Below, piece by piece: positions 51,065 to 59,586 of a stretch of 64,000 nt of DNA. Position numbers and translations under genes: made by a program. A model generated the notes under the pieces. That model saw nothing but the letters and a program-made list of their open reading frames with translations, made no database searches and was not told where the DNA came from. Origin of the DNA: Candidatus Gastranaerophilales bacterium (GTDB lineage: Bacteria; Cyanobacteriota; Vampirovibrionia; Gastranaerophilales; Gastranaerophilaceae); assembly GCA_944322855.1 (NCBI GenBank), contig CALUQG010000001.1:62001-126000 (forward strand), written 5' to 3'. Each line of letters begins with the position of its first letter. Within the stretch, counting starts at the first letter, position 1.

Positions 51065-52080
51065 TTTACCATAGAATTTGCCAAATAATCATTTCACCCT
51101 ACGGGGCTCTTCTCACCTAAATTTCATTTCGGAAACATGTTTACACTGGAAAGTCTACAAAGAATAGTTTGGGTTCATTAGTTGGTGTTGGGCAGGTATG
51201 CCCAACCTACAACTTCGGAAACAGGTTTAAGCAACCCACTTTTTGTTGGTTCGCTTTGTTTCCCCACGGAGAGGGAAAATAATTAAGATAAATTCTTTGC
51301 ACAACAACAAACCGATTATCTCCCTGTCATCCTGAAGCGTGGTTTTGGAAATTAATGCTTTAGTCTGGTGTGTTCAGGATCTTAGATTTTTCTGAGTACA
51401 GCAATAATCTTTTTTATTATTTCTATTATGTTTATTTATTATGTTCATTTCTTTTCTTTTGAACTGCTCAGGCAAAAGAAAAGAAACGAACCAAAGAAAA
51501 GAAAAACCGGAGCTATCAAAAAACACTGTAAATTTTCATCATAAATTTTGCATCCACTTCACTAACGTTTCGGTCTGTCAAAATTCATACTGAAAATCAA
51601 CAGTGTTTAACCAAAGTCACAACGGCAAAGCCGTATTACCTCTTCGAGGTTTAGTTATTCTTTTCTCTCTAAGTCGGGAACGAAATTACTGACGTCGGTT
51701 GGGCATAACGGATTTCCTTCATATTGGGACAGTTTCTCTCGTCTTTTAAGTTTAATCTCTATACAGCCTGAAAAAGCTGGGCTTTTGACTTAGCTTTGCT
51801 TAAAACAATAAGTCGTAGGTTGGGCATACCTGCCCAACACCAACAAAAAGGCGAAACTGTCCGAGCATGAAGAAAATACAAGACGCAGATTTTGGCTAGT
51901 GCGGAGTCGACCGTAGGGAACTAGCACGTCCTGTGAGGGCGGACGTTACTCCGCCCGAACGGCCAATAATCCAGGACACCTGCCCAACAGCTCGCAAAAG
52001 CCGTGATTTTTGACTTAGCTTTGCTTAAAACAATAATCTTTTTGATATTTTTAAATTTTGATAATATAAATTTCATTTTT
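51065..52080. repeat. Repeat-rich intergenic region without genes
   Basis: About 1 kb with no credible gene. It contains two GTTGGGCA/TGCCCAAC hairpins (51187-51206 and 51821-51840), one GTTGGGCA remnant near 51700, one CGGAGAGGG-AAATAATTAA unit (near 51266) and a TGTCATCCTGA...TTCAGGATCT arm pair (near 51327-51390). A 29-base direct repeat occurs at 51785-51813 and 52008-52036, and a GC-rich foldable block at 51895-51965. Reading frames inside are interrupted. The same hairpin and CGGAGAGG units occur at 27.9 kb. Confidence 0.75.
51895..51965. other. GC-rich self-complementary block
   Basis: Much richer in G+C than its surroundings. GGGCGGA (51937-51943) pairs with TCCGCCC (51950-51956); an alternative nested fold pairs ACGTCC (51926-51931) with GGACGT (51940-51945) and GCGGAGT (51901-51907) with ACTCCGC (51948-51954). 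It may be part of a mobile or structured RNA repeat. No known RNA family was recognised. Confidence 0.45.
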
Positions 52081-52085
52081 AATGC

Positions 52086-52091
52086 TAAAAT
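52086..52091 (+). promoter_or_regulatory. TAAAAT -10 element of smpB
   Basis: TAAAAT exactly 6 bases before the smpB ATG; no ribosome site is visible, so the transcript is probably leaderless. Confidence 0.4.
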
Positions 52092-52097
52092 AATCCT

Positions 52098-52547
52098 ATG
52101 GGCAGAAAGATTATCGCAAGCAACAAAAAAGCTTTTCATGACTATACAATAGTCGAAAAATTTGATGCCGGTCTTGTTTTGACAGGTACCGAAATCAAAT
52201 CTATACGAAAAGGCTCAATCAACTTAAAAGACGGGTTTGCAAAAATTGAAGACGGCGAAGCCTGGCTTTATAATGTACACATAAGTCCCTACGAACAAGG
52301 CAACAGGTTTAATCCCGATCCTGACAGAAAAAGAAAGTTGCTGTTGAATAAAAACGAAATTTTGAAAATGTTAGGAAAAGTCAAAAAAGAAAAATATACA
52401 ATTGTTCCTCTTAATGTATTTTTAGAAAACGGCTGGGCAAAATGTGAAATAGCACTGGCTAAAGGTAAGCTTTTGCATGACAAACGGGAAGATATAGCTA
52501 AAAAAGCTATGGATAGAGATATTGCGAGAAATTTTAAAGTCAGATAG
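52098..52547 (+). CDS. smpB: SsrA-binding protein
   Basis: 149 aa. It binds tmRNA and rescues stalled ribosomes. 'NKKAFHDYTIVEKFDAGLVLTG' is split over the conserved beta-barrel start, followed by 'TEIKSIRKGSINLKDGF', 'LYNVHISPYEQGN' and the basic tail 'LLHDKREDIAKKAMDRDI'. The length is typical. The tmRNA gene (ssrA) is not in the window. Confidence 0.97.
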   Translation: MGRKIIASNKKAFHDYTIVEKFDAGLVLTGTEIKSIRKGSINLKDGFAKIEDGEAWLYNVHISPYEQGNRFNPDPDRKRKLLLNKNEILKMLGKVKKEKYTIVPLNVFLENGWAKCEIALAKGKLLHDKREDIAKKAMDRDIARNFKVR

Positions 52548-52548
52548 T

Positions 52549-52582
52549 AAAAACCCCCTTTGATTTTTCAAAGAGGGTTTTT
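52549..52582. terminator. Terminator between smpB and ppdK
   Basis: A 15-bp stem with one mismatch (52549-52563 with 52568-52582) and A/T flanks. It can end smpB on the plus strand and ppdK on the minus strand. Confidence 0.88.
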
Positions 52583-52604
52583 TATTAACTGTTATATCAG
52601 TTTT

Positions 52605-55283
52605 TTATTTGCAGCCGAGTGTACCGACTTCTTCTTTAGAGTGTTTGAACTCGATTACTGCCTGAGCAGCAGCCAATCTGGCCTGAGGAACTCTGAATGG
52701 TGAACATGATACATAGTTCAATCCAATTCTGTGGCAGAATTTAACAGATGCAGGATCACCGCCGTGTTCACCGCAGATACCACGTTTGAGATGAGGTTTA
52801 ACAGTCAATGCTTTGTCTAATGCAATTTTCATTAACTGACCGACACCTTCTTGATCCAGAGTTTGGAACGGGTTAGCCGGAAGGATTTTGTTGTCTACAT
52901 ATTTTTGTAAGAACTTGCCTTCAGCATCATCTCTTGAGTAGCCGAATGTCATCTGAGTAAGGTCGTTTGTACCAAATGAGAAGAATTCAGCATATTCTGC
53001 AATCTGATCAGCAGTCAATGCAGCACGAGGGATTTCTATCATTGTTCCTATCATATAGTCAACAGAAACACCTTTTTCAGCCATAACTTCTTTTGCTACT
53101 CGTTCGCAAACTGCTTTTGCTTCTTTAAGTTCATTTACATGACCGACAAGCGGAATCATTACCTCAGGTTTTACATCCAAACCTTCTTTTTTCAAATCAC
53201 ATGCAGCATAGAATATAGCTCTAACCTGCATTTCATTGATTTCAGGGAATGTAAGACCGAGACGGCATCCACGAAGACCCATCATCGGGTTTGATTCTGA
53301 CATGTTTTCTACAAGATGAAGCATTTCTTCATCTTGTTTATAATCCTGATTCAATGCTTTTTTAGTAGCAACAGTAGCAATCAATTCTTCTTTTGAAGGT
53401 AAGAATTCATGAAGCGGCGGATCCAACAATCTGATTGTCATAGGTTTGTCGCCGAGAGCTTTGAACATATCATAGAAGTCTTGATACTGCATAGGAAGCA
53501 GATGGCTCAAAGCTTCTTTTCTTTGTTCTGTATTTTCAGCGATAATCATTTTTTGAACCCATGGCAATCTTGCAGGATCCATAAACATATGTTCTGTTCT
53601 GCAAAGACCAACACCTTCTGCGCCCATTTCAAGAGCTTTTGCAACATCTGCAGGTGTGTCAGCATTTGCACGTACACTCAATAGTTTAACTTCATTAACC
53701 CATTCAAAGAGTTTTTTGAAATTGTCATCAAGTGTAGGAGGAACAAGATGTACTGCTCCTTCAAATACTTCACCGGTACCGCCGTCTAACGAGATAACAT
53801 CGTTTTCATGGTAAACTTTTCCGCTTCCGTCAGTCAAAGTACCATTTTTCAGGTCAATTTTCAAATCTTCGCAACCTGCAACGCATGGTTTACCCATACC
53901 TTTTGCAACTACTGCTGCGTGAGATGTCATACCGCCTCTGAGTGTCAAAACACCTTGAGAAGCAATCATACCATGGATGTCATCAGGACATGTTTCAAGA
54001 CGAACAAGGATGACTTTTTCACCGTTTTTGCCTCTTTCTGCAGCTTCTTCTGTATCAAATACAATTTTACCAACTGCAGCACCCGGAGAAGCCGCAAGAC
54101 CTTGAGCAATTTTGTGAGCTTCTTTTTTGGCCGCAGGATCAAAGTCAGGCAAAAGAACCTGATACAACTGGTTCGGATCGACAAGCTCGATTGCTCTTTC
54201 CTTATCAATGATACCCTCTTCTGCCATTTCAACTGCAATTCTTACAGAAGCTTTAGCCGTTCTTTTACCGTTTCTTGTTTGAAGGATATAGAGTTTTCCT
54301 CTTTCGATTGTAAATTCCATATCCTGAACATCTCTGTAGCCTTCTTCCAGTCTTTTTGCAATTTCAACATACTGTTTGTATTGTTCCGGCATTTCCTTTT
54401 CAAGGTCAGCAATAGGATGAGGGGTTCTGATACCTGCAACAACATCTTCACCTTGAGCGTTTGTTAAGTATTCACCATAGAATTTGTTTTCACCGGTAGA
54501 TGGGTTTCTTGTGAATGATACACCTGTAGCACAATCATCACCCATGTTTCCGAATACCATTGTTTGAACGTTTACTGCAGTACCGTAGTTGTGGTCAATT
54601 TTGTAGTGATTTCTGTAAGCTACAGCACGAGGAATATTCCAGGAACGGAATACTGCTTCAATAGCTTCTTCAAGCTGTACATAAGGATCTTGAGGAAATT
54701 CTTTTCCTGTTTCAGCTTTGATTAAAGCTTTGTAAGGTTCAATTAAAGATTTCCAATCTTCAGCAGTCAGGTCAACATCCTGTTTGTAACCTTTTTCTTC
54801 TTTAATTCTATCGATATATTCTTCAAACTTCATTCTTTCAATGTCCCATGCTACAGAACCGAACATTGTTAAGAAACGTCTGTATGAGTCATAGCAGAAG
54901 CGAGGGTTATTTGTTAATTTAATCATACCTTCAACTGTCTGGTCATTCATACCGAGGTTAAGAATTGTTTCCATCATGCCCGGCATAGACAATCTTGCAC
55001 CGGAACGAACAGAAACAAGGAGGGGATTTTCCGGATCACCGAATTTTTTACCTGCTTTTTCTTCAACTTTTCTCAAAGCAGCTTTAACTTCGTTCATAAC
55101 CCCTGCAGGCATTTTGTTGCCATGGTTTATATAATCCATACAGGTTTCTGTTGTGATTGTTAACCCCGGAGGAACAGGAAGCCCCAAATTTGTCATTTCA
55201 GCGAGGTTTGCACCTTTACCGCCAAGAAGATCTCGCATGTTTGCATTACCTTCTTCAAATAACCATACTCGTTTTGATGTCAT
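52605..55283 (-). CDS. ppdK: Pyruvate, phosphate dikinase
   Basis: 892 aa, the full length of the dimeric enzyme. It interconverts pyruvate, ATP and phosphate with PEP, AMP and diphosphate through a phospho-His swing. The N-terminal ATP-grasp domain is present ('LLGGKGANLAEMTNLGLPVP', 'VRSGARLSMPGMMETILNLG'). The phospho-His loop is 'GGMTSHAAVVAKGMGKPCVAG' and the PEP barrel includes 'MIGTMIEIPRAALTADQIAE' and 'FFSFGTNDLTQM' with 'GICGEHGGDPASV'. A very strong AAGGAGA ribosome site precedes the ATG. It replaces or reverses pyruvate kinase in anaerobes. Confidence 0.97.
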   Translation of the reverse strand: MTSKRVWLFEEGNANMRDLLGGKGANLAEMTNLGLPVPPGLTITTETCMDYINHGNKMPAGVMNEVKAALRKVEEKAGKKFGDPENPLLVSVRSGARLSMPGMMETILNLGMNDQTVEGMIKLTNNPRFCYDSYRRFLTMFGSVAWDIERMKFEEYIDRIKEEKGYKQDVDLTAEDWKSLIEPYKALIKAETGKEFPQDPYVQLEEAIEAVFRSWNIPRAVAYRNHYKIDHNYGTAVNVQTMVFGNMGDDCATGVSFTRNPSTGENKFYGEYLTNAQGEDVVAGIRTPHPIADLEKEMPEQYKQYVEIAKRLEEGYRDVQDMEFTIERGKLYILQTRNGKRTAKASVRIAVEMAEEGIIDKERAIELVDPNQLYQVLLPDFDPAAKKEAHKIAQGLAASPGAAVGKIVFDTEEAAERGKNGEKVILVRLETCPDDIHGMIASQGVLTLRGGMTSHAAVVAKGMGKPCVAGCEDLKIDLKNGTLTDGSGKVYHENDVISLDGGTGEVFEGAVHLVPPTLDDNFKKLFEWVNEVKLLSVRANADTPADVAKALEMGAEGVGLCRTEHMFMDPARLPWVQKMIIAENTEQRKEALSHLLPMQYQDFYDMFKALGDKPMTIRLLDPPLHEFLPSKEELIATVATKKALNQDYKQDEEMLHLVENMSESNPMMGLRGCRLGLTFPEINEMQVRAIFYAACDLKKEGLDVKPEVMIPLVGHVNELKEAKAVCERVAKEVMAEKGVSVDYMIGTMIEIPRAALTADQIAEYAEFFSFGTNDLTQMTFGYSRDDAEGKFLQKYVDNKILPANPFQTLDQEGVGQLMKIALDKALTVKPHLKRGICGEHGGDPASVKFCHRIGLNYVSCSPFRVPQARLAAAQAVIEFKHSKEEVGTLGCK

Positions 55284-55527
55284 AATTTGTCTCCTTTTAA
55301 TAAACTGAGTATATTCGTGTTTTTATTTAACTCATGAAACCATTAATTAATACAGTTTAAGACTACCATAATTTTTGTAAATACACAAACATTTTGTATG
55401 AAAAATTGTGTTATCTATTCAATAAATATAAGGGAATGGCTTAGTTTATATTAAATATTACCCCAGACTTTTGTCTTGAAGCATATTTTAAGGGAATTAC
55501 CATACAAAAACTATCCATAGCAAGTAT

Positions 55528-56895
55528 TTAATTATTTAGACTGTGAATAGGAGCAGGAATTCTTCCCCCTCTTTGCACAAAAGCTGAGGAACTAAGCGCA
55601 CTAACATTCATCACTGGTGCTTCGCCGAGCAGACCGCCGAATACTACTTTGTCACCGGCTTTTTTACCCGGAGCAGGAATAATTCTTACTGCTGTTGTTT
55701 TTTTGTTAATCATGCCTATTGCCATCTCATCTGCTATTATTCCCGAAATTGTATCTGACGGAGTATCACCGGGTATGGCTATCATATCAAGCCCGACAGA
55801 ACAAACAGATGTCATTGCTTCAAGTTTGTCAAAAGTCAAGCATCCTTTTTCTGCAGCTTCAATCATGCCTGCATCCTCGGAAACTGGTATAAAAGCTCCG
55901 GATAGCCCTCCAACATGTGAACTTGCCATGATACCGCCTTTTTTCACTGCGTCATTAAGCATTGCGAGAGCGGCAGTTGTACCGTGTGCACCGGCATGCT
56001 CCAGTCCCATTGCCTGAAAAATTCCTGCAACGCTGTCTCCTATTTCAGGTGTCGGAGCAAGAGACAAATCTATAATGCCGAAAGGTATATCCATTCTTTG
56101 AGCCATTTCTCGGCCTACAAGCTCTCCTGTGGAGGTAATTTTGTATGCAATTTGTTTAATTTTTCCGGCAACATCACCAAAATCGGAATTTGCCGGGAGT
56201 GCTTCTATTGCCGCTCTTACAACCCCCGGCCCTGAAACACCTACGTTTAGCGCACATTCCGGTTCACCATATCCATGAAAAGCCCCTGCCATAAAAGGAT
56301 TGTCCCCCGGTACATTGCAAAAACAAACGAGTTTTGCTGCTCCTATGCCGTCTTTGTCTGAAGTTAATTTTGCAGCTTCTTTTATAATTTTCCCCATTTT
56401 TAAGACAGCATCCATGTTTATTCCGGCTTTTGAACTTGCAACATTAACAGAAGAACAAATTCTCTCGGTCTGGGCAAGAGCTTCAGGTATGCTTTCTATG
56501 AGTGCATTGTCTCCTCTTGTACAGCCTTTTTCAACAAGTGCACCGAAACCGCCAATAAAGTTTACACCCACATCACAAGCCGCTTTATCAAGAATTTTTG
56601 CCAGATAAACATAGTCATAATCTTTACAAGACTCGCCAATCAATGATATTGGAGTCACTGATATTCTTTTATTTATAATTGGTATTGAGTATTCTTCTTC
56701 TATCTCCTGAGCAAGAGAGACAAGATTTTGGGCATATTTTGTAATTTTGTTATATATCTTTTCACCAACAATTCTAACATCACTGTCACAACAATCACGC
56801 AGACTCAATGCTAAAGTGACTGTCCTGATATCAAGATGATGAACTCTTATCATATCAATAGTTTCAAGAATATAATCGGCATTGATATATGACAT
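55528..56895 (-). CDS. UPF0210 / PFL family protein (DUF711)
   Basis: 455 aa, the normal length of the family. Conserved stretches are '[19 protein letters not shown]', '[20 protein letters not shown]', '[16 protein letters not shown]' and '[20 protein letters not shown]'. The protein resembles the glycyl-radical fold of pyruvate formate-lyase but lacks the radical site, and its activity is unknown. It sits 40 bases after an ACT-domain gene on the same strand, the pairing seen in Gram-positive bacteria. An AAAGGG ribosome site is present. Confidence 0.93.
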   Translation of the reverse strand: MSYINADYILETIDMIRVHHLDIRTVTLALSLRDCCDSDVRIVGEKIYNKITKYAQNLVSLAQEIEEEYSIPIINKRISVTPISLIGESCKDYDYVYLAKILDKAACDVGVNFIGGFGALVEKGCTRGDNALIESIPEALAQTERICSSVNVASSKAGINMDAVLKMGKIIKEAAKLTSDKDGIGAAKLVCFCNVPGDNPFMAGAFHGYGEPECALNVGVSGPGVVRAAIEALPANSDFGDVAGKIKQIAYKITSTGELVGREMAQRMDIPFGIIDLSLAPTPEIGDSVAGIFQAMGLEHAGAHGTTAALAMLNDAVKKGGIMASSHVGGLSGAFIPVSEDAGMIEAAEKGCLTFDKLEAMTSVCSVGLDMIAIPGDTPSDTISGIIADEMAIGMINKKTTAVRIIPAPGKKAGDKVVFGGLLGEAPVMNVSALSSSAFVQRGGRIPAPIHSLNN

Positions 56896-56935
56896 ATTTT
56901 CCCTTTCAAAATTGTTGTTTTAGGTCTAAATTTAT

Positions 56936-57235
56936 TTAAACGTTATGCATTCTGTCAAAAATCTGTTTTTTCTGAACCCAAATTTCCATTCCGAGCTCCT
57001 CTCCGGCCTTTTGGATAGCCTCTTTAATTTCTTTAAAAGATTTTTCTGCCTGCGAGATGTCTCCGAGCAGGAACATAACAAAATAATCCTGCATGAGAGA
57101 CTGTTTTATATCTTCTATATTAACTCTGTAATCAGCAAGAACATTTGCTACTTTAGCAACAATACCAATTTGGTCAACTCCTGATACGGTTATGATAATT
57201 TTGTTTTCAGATTTATTTGATATTTTTTCCGGCAT
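56936..57235 (-). CDS. ACT domain protein (UPF0237)
   Basis: 99 aa with a single ACT domain ('IIITVSGVDQIGIVAKVANV', 'YRVNIEDIKQSLMQDYFVMF') and a helical tail. ACT domains bind small ligands, usually amino acids, and this type pairs with the UPF0210 protein. An AGAGGA ribosome site lies before the ATG. It probably regulates or senses for its downstream partner. Confidence 0.93.
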   Translation of the reverse strand: MPEKISNKSENKIIITVSGVDQIGIVAKVANVLADYRVNIEDIKQSLMQDYFVMFLLGDISQAEKSFKEIKEAIQKAGEELGMEIWVQKKQIFDRMHNV

Positions 57236-57274
57236 GATAAGTCCTCTTTTGTGAACTAAAATATTTTAACTTAT

Positions 57275-57997
57275 TTATAAAATTAAGTCACCGGAAAAAA
57301 TTATTTCTCTTTGTTTCTCTTTATTTAAAACAACAAGATTACCGGATTCGTTAATATCAAGAGCTTGAAATTTCTCTTCCGGCAAGTCATCTCTTTTGCG
57401 TATAGTAATGCTTTTTCCCAGAAAATTAATCCTTTTTAGATAGTCTTCCCTGATACAGGCAAAACCTTTTTCGGCAAATCTATCAAAGCCTGCTTCAAAT
57501 TCTATAAGTAAACTATCAAGAAATTTTTGTTTATCAATATTTGTACCAGTTTCAAGATTTAAAGATGCAGCAGGTTTGTCAATATTCCTTAAAACATCTT
57601 CATTCATATTGATATTTATGCCTATACCGAGAACAAATCCGTCAGGAATATTGTGTGTTGTGTGAGCTTCACATAGAATGCCTGCAATTTTTTTCCCTTC
57701 CACAAGTAAATCGTTCGGCCATTTTATTTGAACTTTTACTGAGTACTTCTCAATAACTTTTGCAGCTGTAACACAAAGATACTGTGTAAGATTCGGTGCA
57801 AATTCTTTTTTTATCTGTTTCAAAACTATAGACAAATAAATATTTTCGCAATCAGGAGAAAGCCATTTTCTTTCAAACCTTCCTCTTCCGTCTGTTTGAG
57901 TTTTCGCAGCAATTGCTGTCATATCTTCCAGTTCCTGAAAACGATTAAGAGCGTAAGTGTTGGTGGAATTTATTGTTTTAAATTTAATCAGCTTCAT
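57275..57997 (-). CDS. birA: Biotin--[acetyl-CoA-carboxylase] ligase
   Basis: 240 aa from the ATG at 57997. It attaches biotin to the carboxylase carrier. 'TINSTNTYAL' and 'TDGRGRFERKWLSPD' (ATP/biotinyl-AMP loop), then 'QIKWPNDLLVEGKKIAGILCE' and 'GIGININMNE' are family motifs. There is no N-terminal helix-turn-helix, so this is a class I ligase that does not repress biotin genes. A TTG at 58012 is in frame and overlaps the upstream gene by 11 bases. Coupled to the secreted protein gene upstream. Confidence 0.93.
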   Translation of the reverse strand: MKLIKFKTINSTNTYALNRFQELEDMTAIAAKTQTDGRGRFERKWLSPDCENIYLSIVLKQIKKEFAPNLTQYLCVTAAKVIEKYSVKVQIKWPNDLLVEGKKIAGILCEAHTTHNIPDGFVLGIGININMNEDVLRNIDKPAASLNLETGTNIDKQKFLDSLLIEFEAGFDRFAEKGFACIREDYLKRINFLGKSITIRKRDDLPEEKFQALDINESGNLVVLNKEKQREIIFSGDLIL

Positions 57998-58001
57998 TTT
58001 A

Positions 58002-58547
58002 TTATTCAGCAATTTTTCTAAGCATTAAAACATTGCCTCTGGCATCATAACATGCATTATCAATCCAGTGTCCGATAAGTCTTTTTTCTGCATCATACAA
58101 ATATTGTTCATCTTTTGAAACGACATATGTTGCATTCTTAAATGCACCGTATTTATTGTACGCAATTGAACGATGAGGATATTCATTATAAGGCTTGTTT
58201 AAAACATCAACTTTAAACAGTGCGCCTTTTTCATTGTAATAATAGTTATGATAAGGATCATTCTCATACCTTACCCCGTAGGTACCGTCAGAAAACAATG
58301 CCAGGTATCTGTCAGCAATTTTTGTTTCGCCGTTTTTCAAACCTGAATAATTGGCAAGAAAATTCGGGTCATACCAGTAGTCTTTGAAAACATCCGGCTC
58401 AAGAGCAAAGTTTATATTGCTGAATGTTTCTTCTCTTGCCAGTTCTGCATTGAATTCCGCATTACCCTGCAAAATCAGTGCCTGAGACGGCAGTACAATA
58501 CATAAAAACAATGCGGTAAGTATTAAATTTTTTAATAATCTCTGCAT
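58002..58547 (-). CDS. Hypothetical secreted protein with aromatic repeats
   Basis: 181 aa, not recognised. A signal peptide (residues 1-23, ending near 'SQALILQ') is followed by a soluble domain rich in Tyr, Asn and Asp. It has MORN/YD-like pieces such as 'GTYGVRYENDPYHNYYYNEK', 'YNKYGAFKNATYVVSKDEQ' and 'LYDAEKRLIGHWI'. It probably adopts a beta-hairpin repeat fold in the periplasm. TATTAT lies 6 bases before the ATG and no ribosome site is seen. Its stop lies 5 bases before the birA ATG. Confidence 0.75.
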   Translation of the reverse strand: MQRLLKNLILTALFLCIVLPSQALILQGNAEFNAELAREETFSNINFALEPDVFKDYWYDPNFLANYSGLKNGETKIADRYLALFSDGTYGVRYENDPYHNYYYNEKGALFKVDVLNKPYNEYPHRSIAYNKYGAFKNATYVVSKDEQYLYDAEKRLIGHWIDNACYDARGNVLMLRKIAE

Positions 58548-58553
58548 ATTTTA

Positions 58554-58559
58554 ATAATA
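58554..58559 (-). promoter_or_regulatory. TATTAT -10 element, probable leaderless start
   Basis: TATTAT on the minus strand 6 bases before the ATG at 58547. Confidence 0.4.
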
Positions 58560-58563
58560 TAAT

Positions 58564-58605
58564 AAAAAAACTCTGGATGTCATTTTTTAACATTCAGAGT
58601 TTTTT
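58564..58605 (-). terminator. Terminator of rpmI-rplT
   Basis: A long stem (58564-58580 with 58590-58605, one G-U pair) with A and T runs, 19 bases after the rplT stop. Confidence 0.8.
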
Positions 58606-58623
58606 AACAAAATATTGTTTAAG

Positions 58624-58974
58624 TTAAGCTTTAGCTTTTGCTGATTCCACTACAACTGAAAAAGCTTCCGGCTCATTTACAGCCATTTCGGCAAGCATTT
58701 TTCTGTTAACCTGAATATCAGCTTTCTTAAGTGCATTCATAAATTTTGAATAGCTCAAACCATGCTGTCTAACAGCAGCATTGATTCTAACAATCCACAA
58801 ACGACGCATAGATCTTTTTCTGTTGCGTCTGTCTCTGTATTGATATTTAAGTTTTTTCATTACAGCAGTATTTGCAACTTTAAAGATTCTGCTTCTTGCA
58901 CCGATAAAGCCTTTAGCTAATTTTAATATTTTTTTGTGTCTTTTTCTCAAGACATTACCACGTTTTACTCTCAT
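58624..58974 (-). CDS. rplT: Ribosomal protein L20
   Basis: 116 aa, full length. '[20 protein letters not shown]', '[20 protein letters not shown]' and '[20 protein letters not shown]' are the conserved rRNA-binding stretches. It follows rpmI by 13 bases. It is an early assembly protein of the large subunit and often autoregulates this operon. Confidence 0.98.
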   Translation of the reverse strand: MRVKRGNVLRKRHKKILKLAKGFIGARSRIFKVANTAVMKKLKYQYRDRRNRKRSMRRLWIVRINAAVRQHGLSYSKFMNALKKADIQVNRKMLAEMAVNEPEAFSVVVESAKAKA

Positions 58975-58987
58975 TGTTCAGCCCTTC

Positions 58988-59197
58988 CTATCTTGAATAC
59001 TTCTTGTACGGCAGCTCTTTTGAAACAAGGTTCAAATGAGTTTCTGATACTTCAGTCATACCTGCAAGTCTTCTTTTTCTGCTTACAGATTTGTGCTGCA
59101 GCAAATGTTTTGTACCTGCAGAACGTCTCAAGATTTTGCCGGAAGCTGTCACTTTATAGCGCTTTGCAGCTGCACGGTGAGTTTTCATCTTTGGCAT
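58988..59197 (-). CDS. rpmI: Ribosomal protein L35
   Basis: 69 aa from the ATG at 59197, beginning '[20 protein letters not shown]' and ending '[16 protein letters not shown]'. A very strong AAAGGAGAAA site lies 6 bases before this ATG; an upstream in-frame codon at 59221 has none. The usual third member of the operon, infC, is missing upstream. Confidence 0.97.
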   Translation of the reverse strand: MPKMKTHRAAAKRYKVTASGKILRRSAGTKHLLQHKSVSRKRRLAGMTEVSETHLNLVSKELPYKKYSR

Positions 59198-59586
59198 AGT
59201 TTTTCTCCTTTCGAGGGGCAATCTTTCGATTTTTTAAAACCCTTAACTGTTCTACGGATATATGTGACATGCCGTCCACATAATATCTCTGCAAAAATAA
59301 TTGTAAAACAAAAAGAAAACCATGCAATATTTAGAAATTTCTGCTTAATATTATTTTATAATTTTGTTTTCAAAACTTATAAAATGTTAAGAATAAGAAT
59401 TAAATAAAAGCATGCTATTCTCACATGACCGTTGACATTATTCAACATGATTAGTATTCAAAAAATGTCAATGGATTAAGTTTGTAAAAGTTGCTTAAAG
59501 CTTCTTATGTTTTTGTTCACAGGGAATGCTTTTTTATAATACAATATTGTTAATTAGTATAATATTGAATTTGGGGAGAAATAAAC
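59198..59586. other. Divergent intergenic region between rpmI and nrdJ
   Basis: 389 bases. It holds a TATAAT (59558-59563) with GGGGAG for nrdJ, the palindrome ACAATATTGT (59541-59550), a TTGACA box (59432-59437) followed 17 bases on by TATTCA, and an 8-base inverted repeat TTGACATT/AATGTCAA (59432-59439 with 59464-59471). The rpmI promoter must also lie here. No L20 leader structure was recognised. Confidence 0.5.
59541..59550. promoter_or_regulatory. ACAATATTGT palindrome, candidate NrdR box
   Basis: A perfect 10-base palindrome just upstream of the nrdJ -10 box. It resembles the core of NrdR boxes (ACAxxATATxxTGT type), and its position would overlap RNA polymerase. A second box at the usual spacing was not found. 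Confidence 0.35.

Noticed and set aside
51921-52139. 72-codon minus-strand frame before smpB
   Set aside because: It runs through the repeat block and the start of smpB on the other strand, with low-complexity product.
53808-54467. 219-codon frame opposite ppdK
   Set aside because: It is antisense to a strongly conserved enzyme, rich in Cys, Phe and Ser as expected for a mirror frame, and has no ribosome site.
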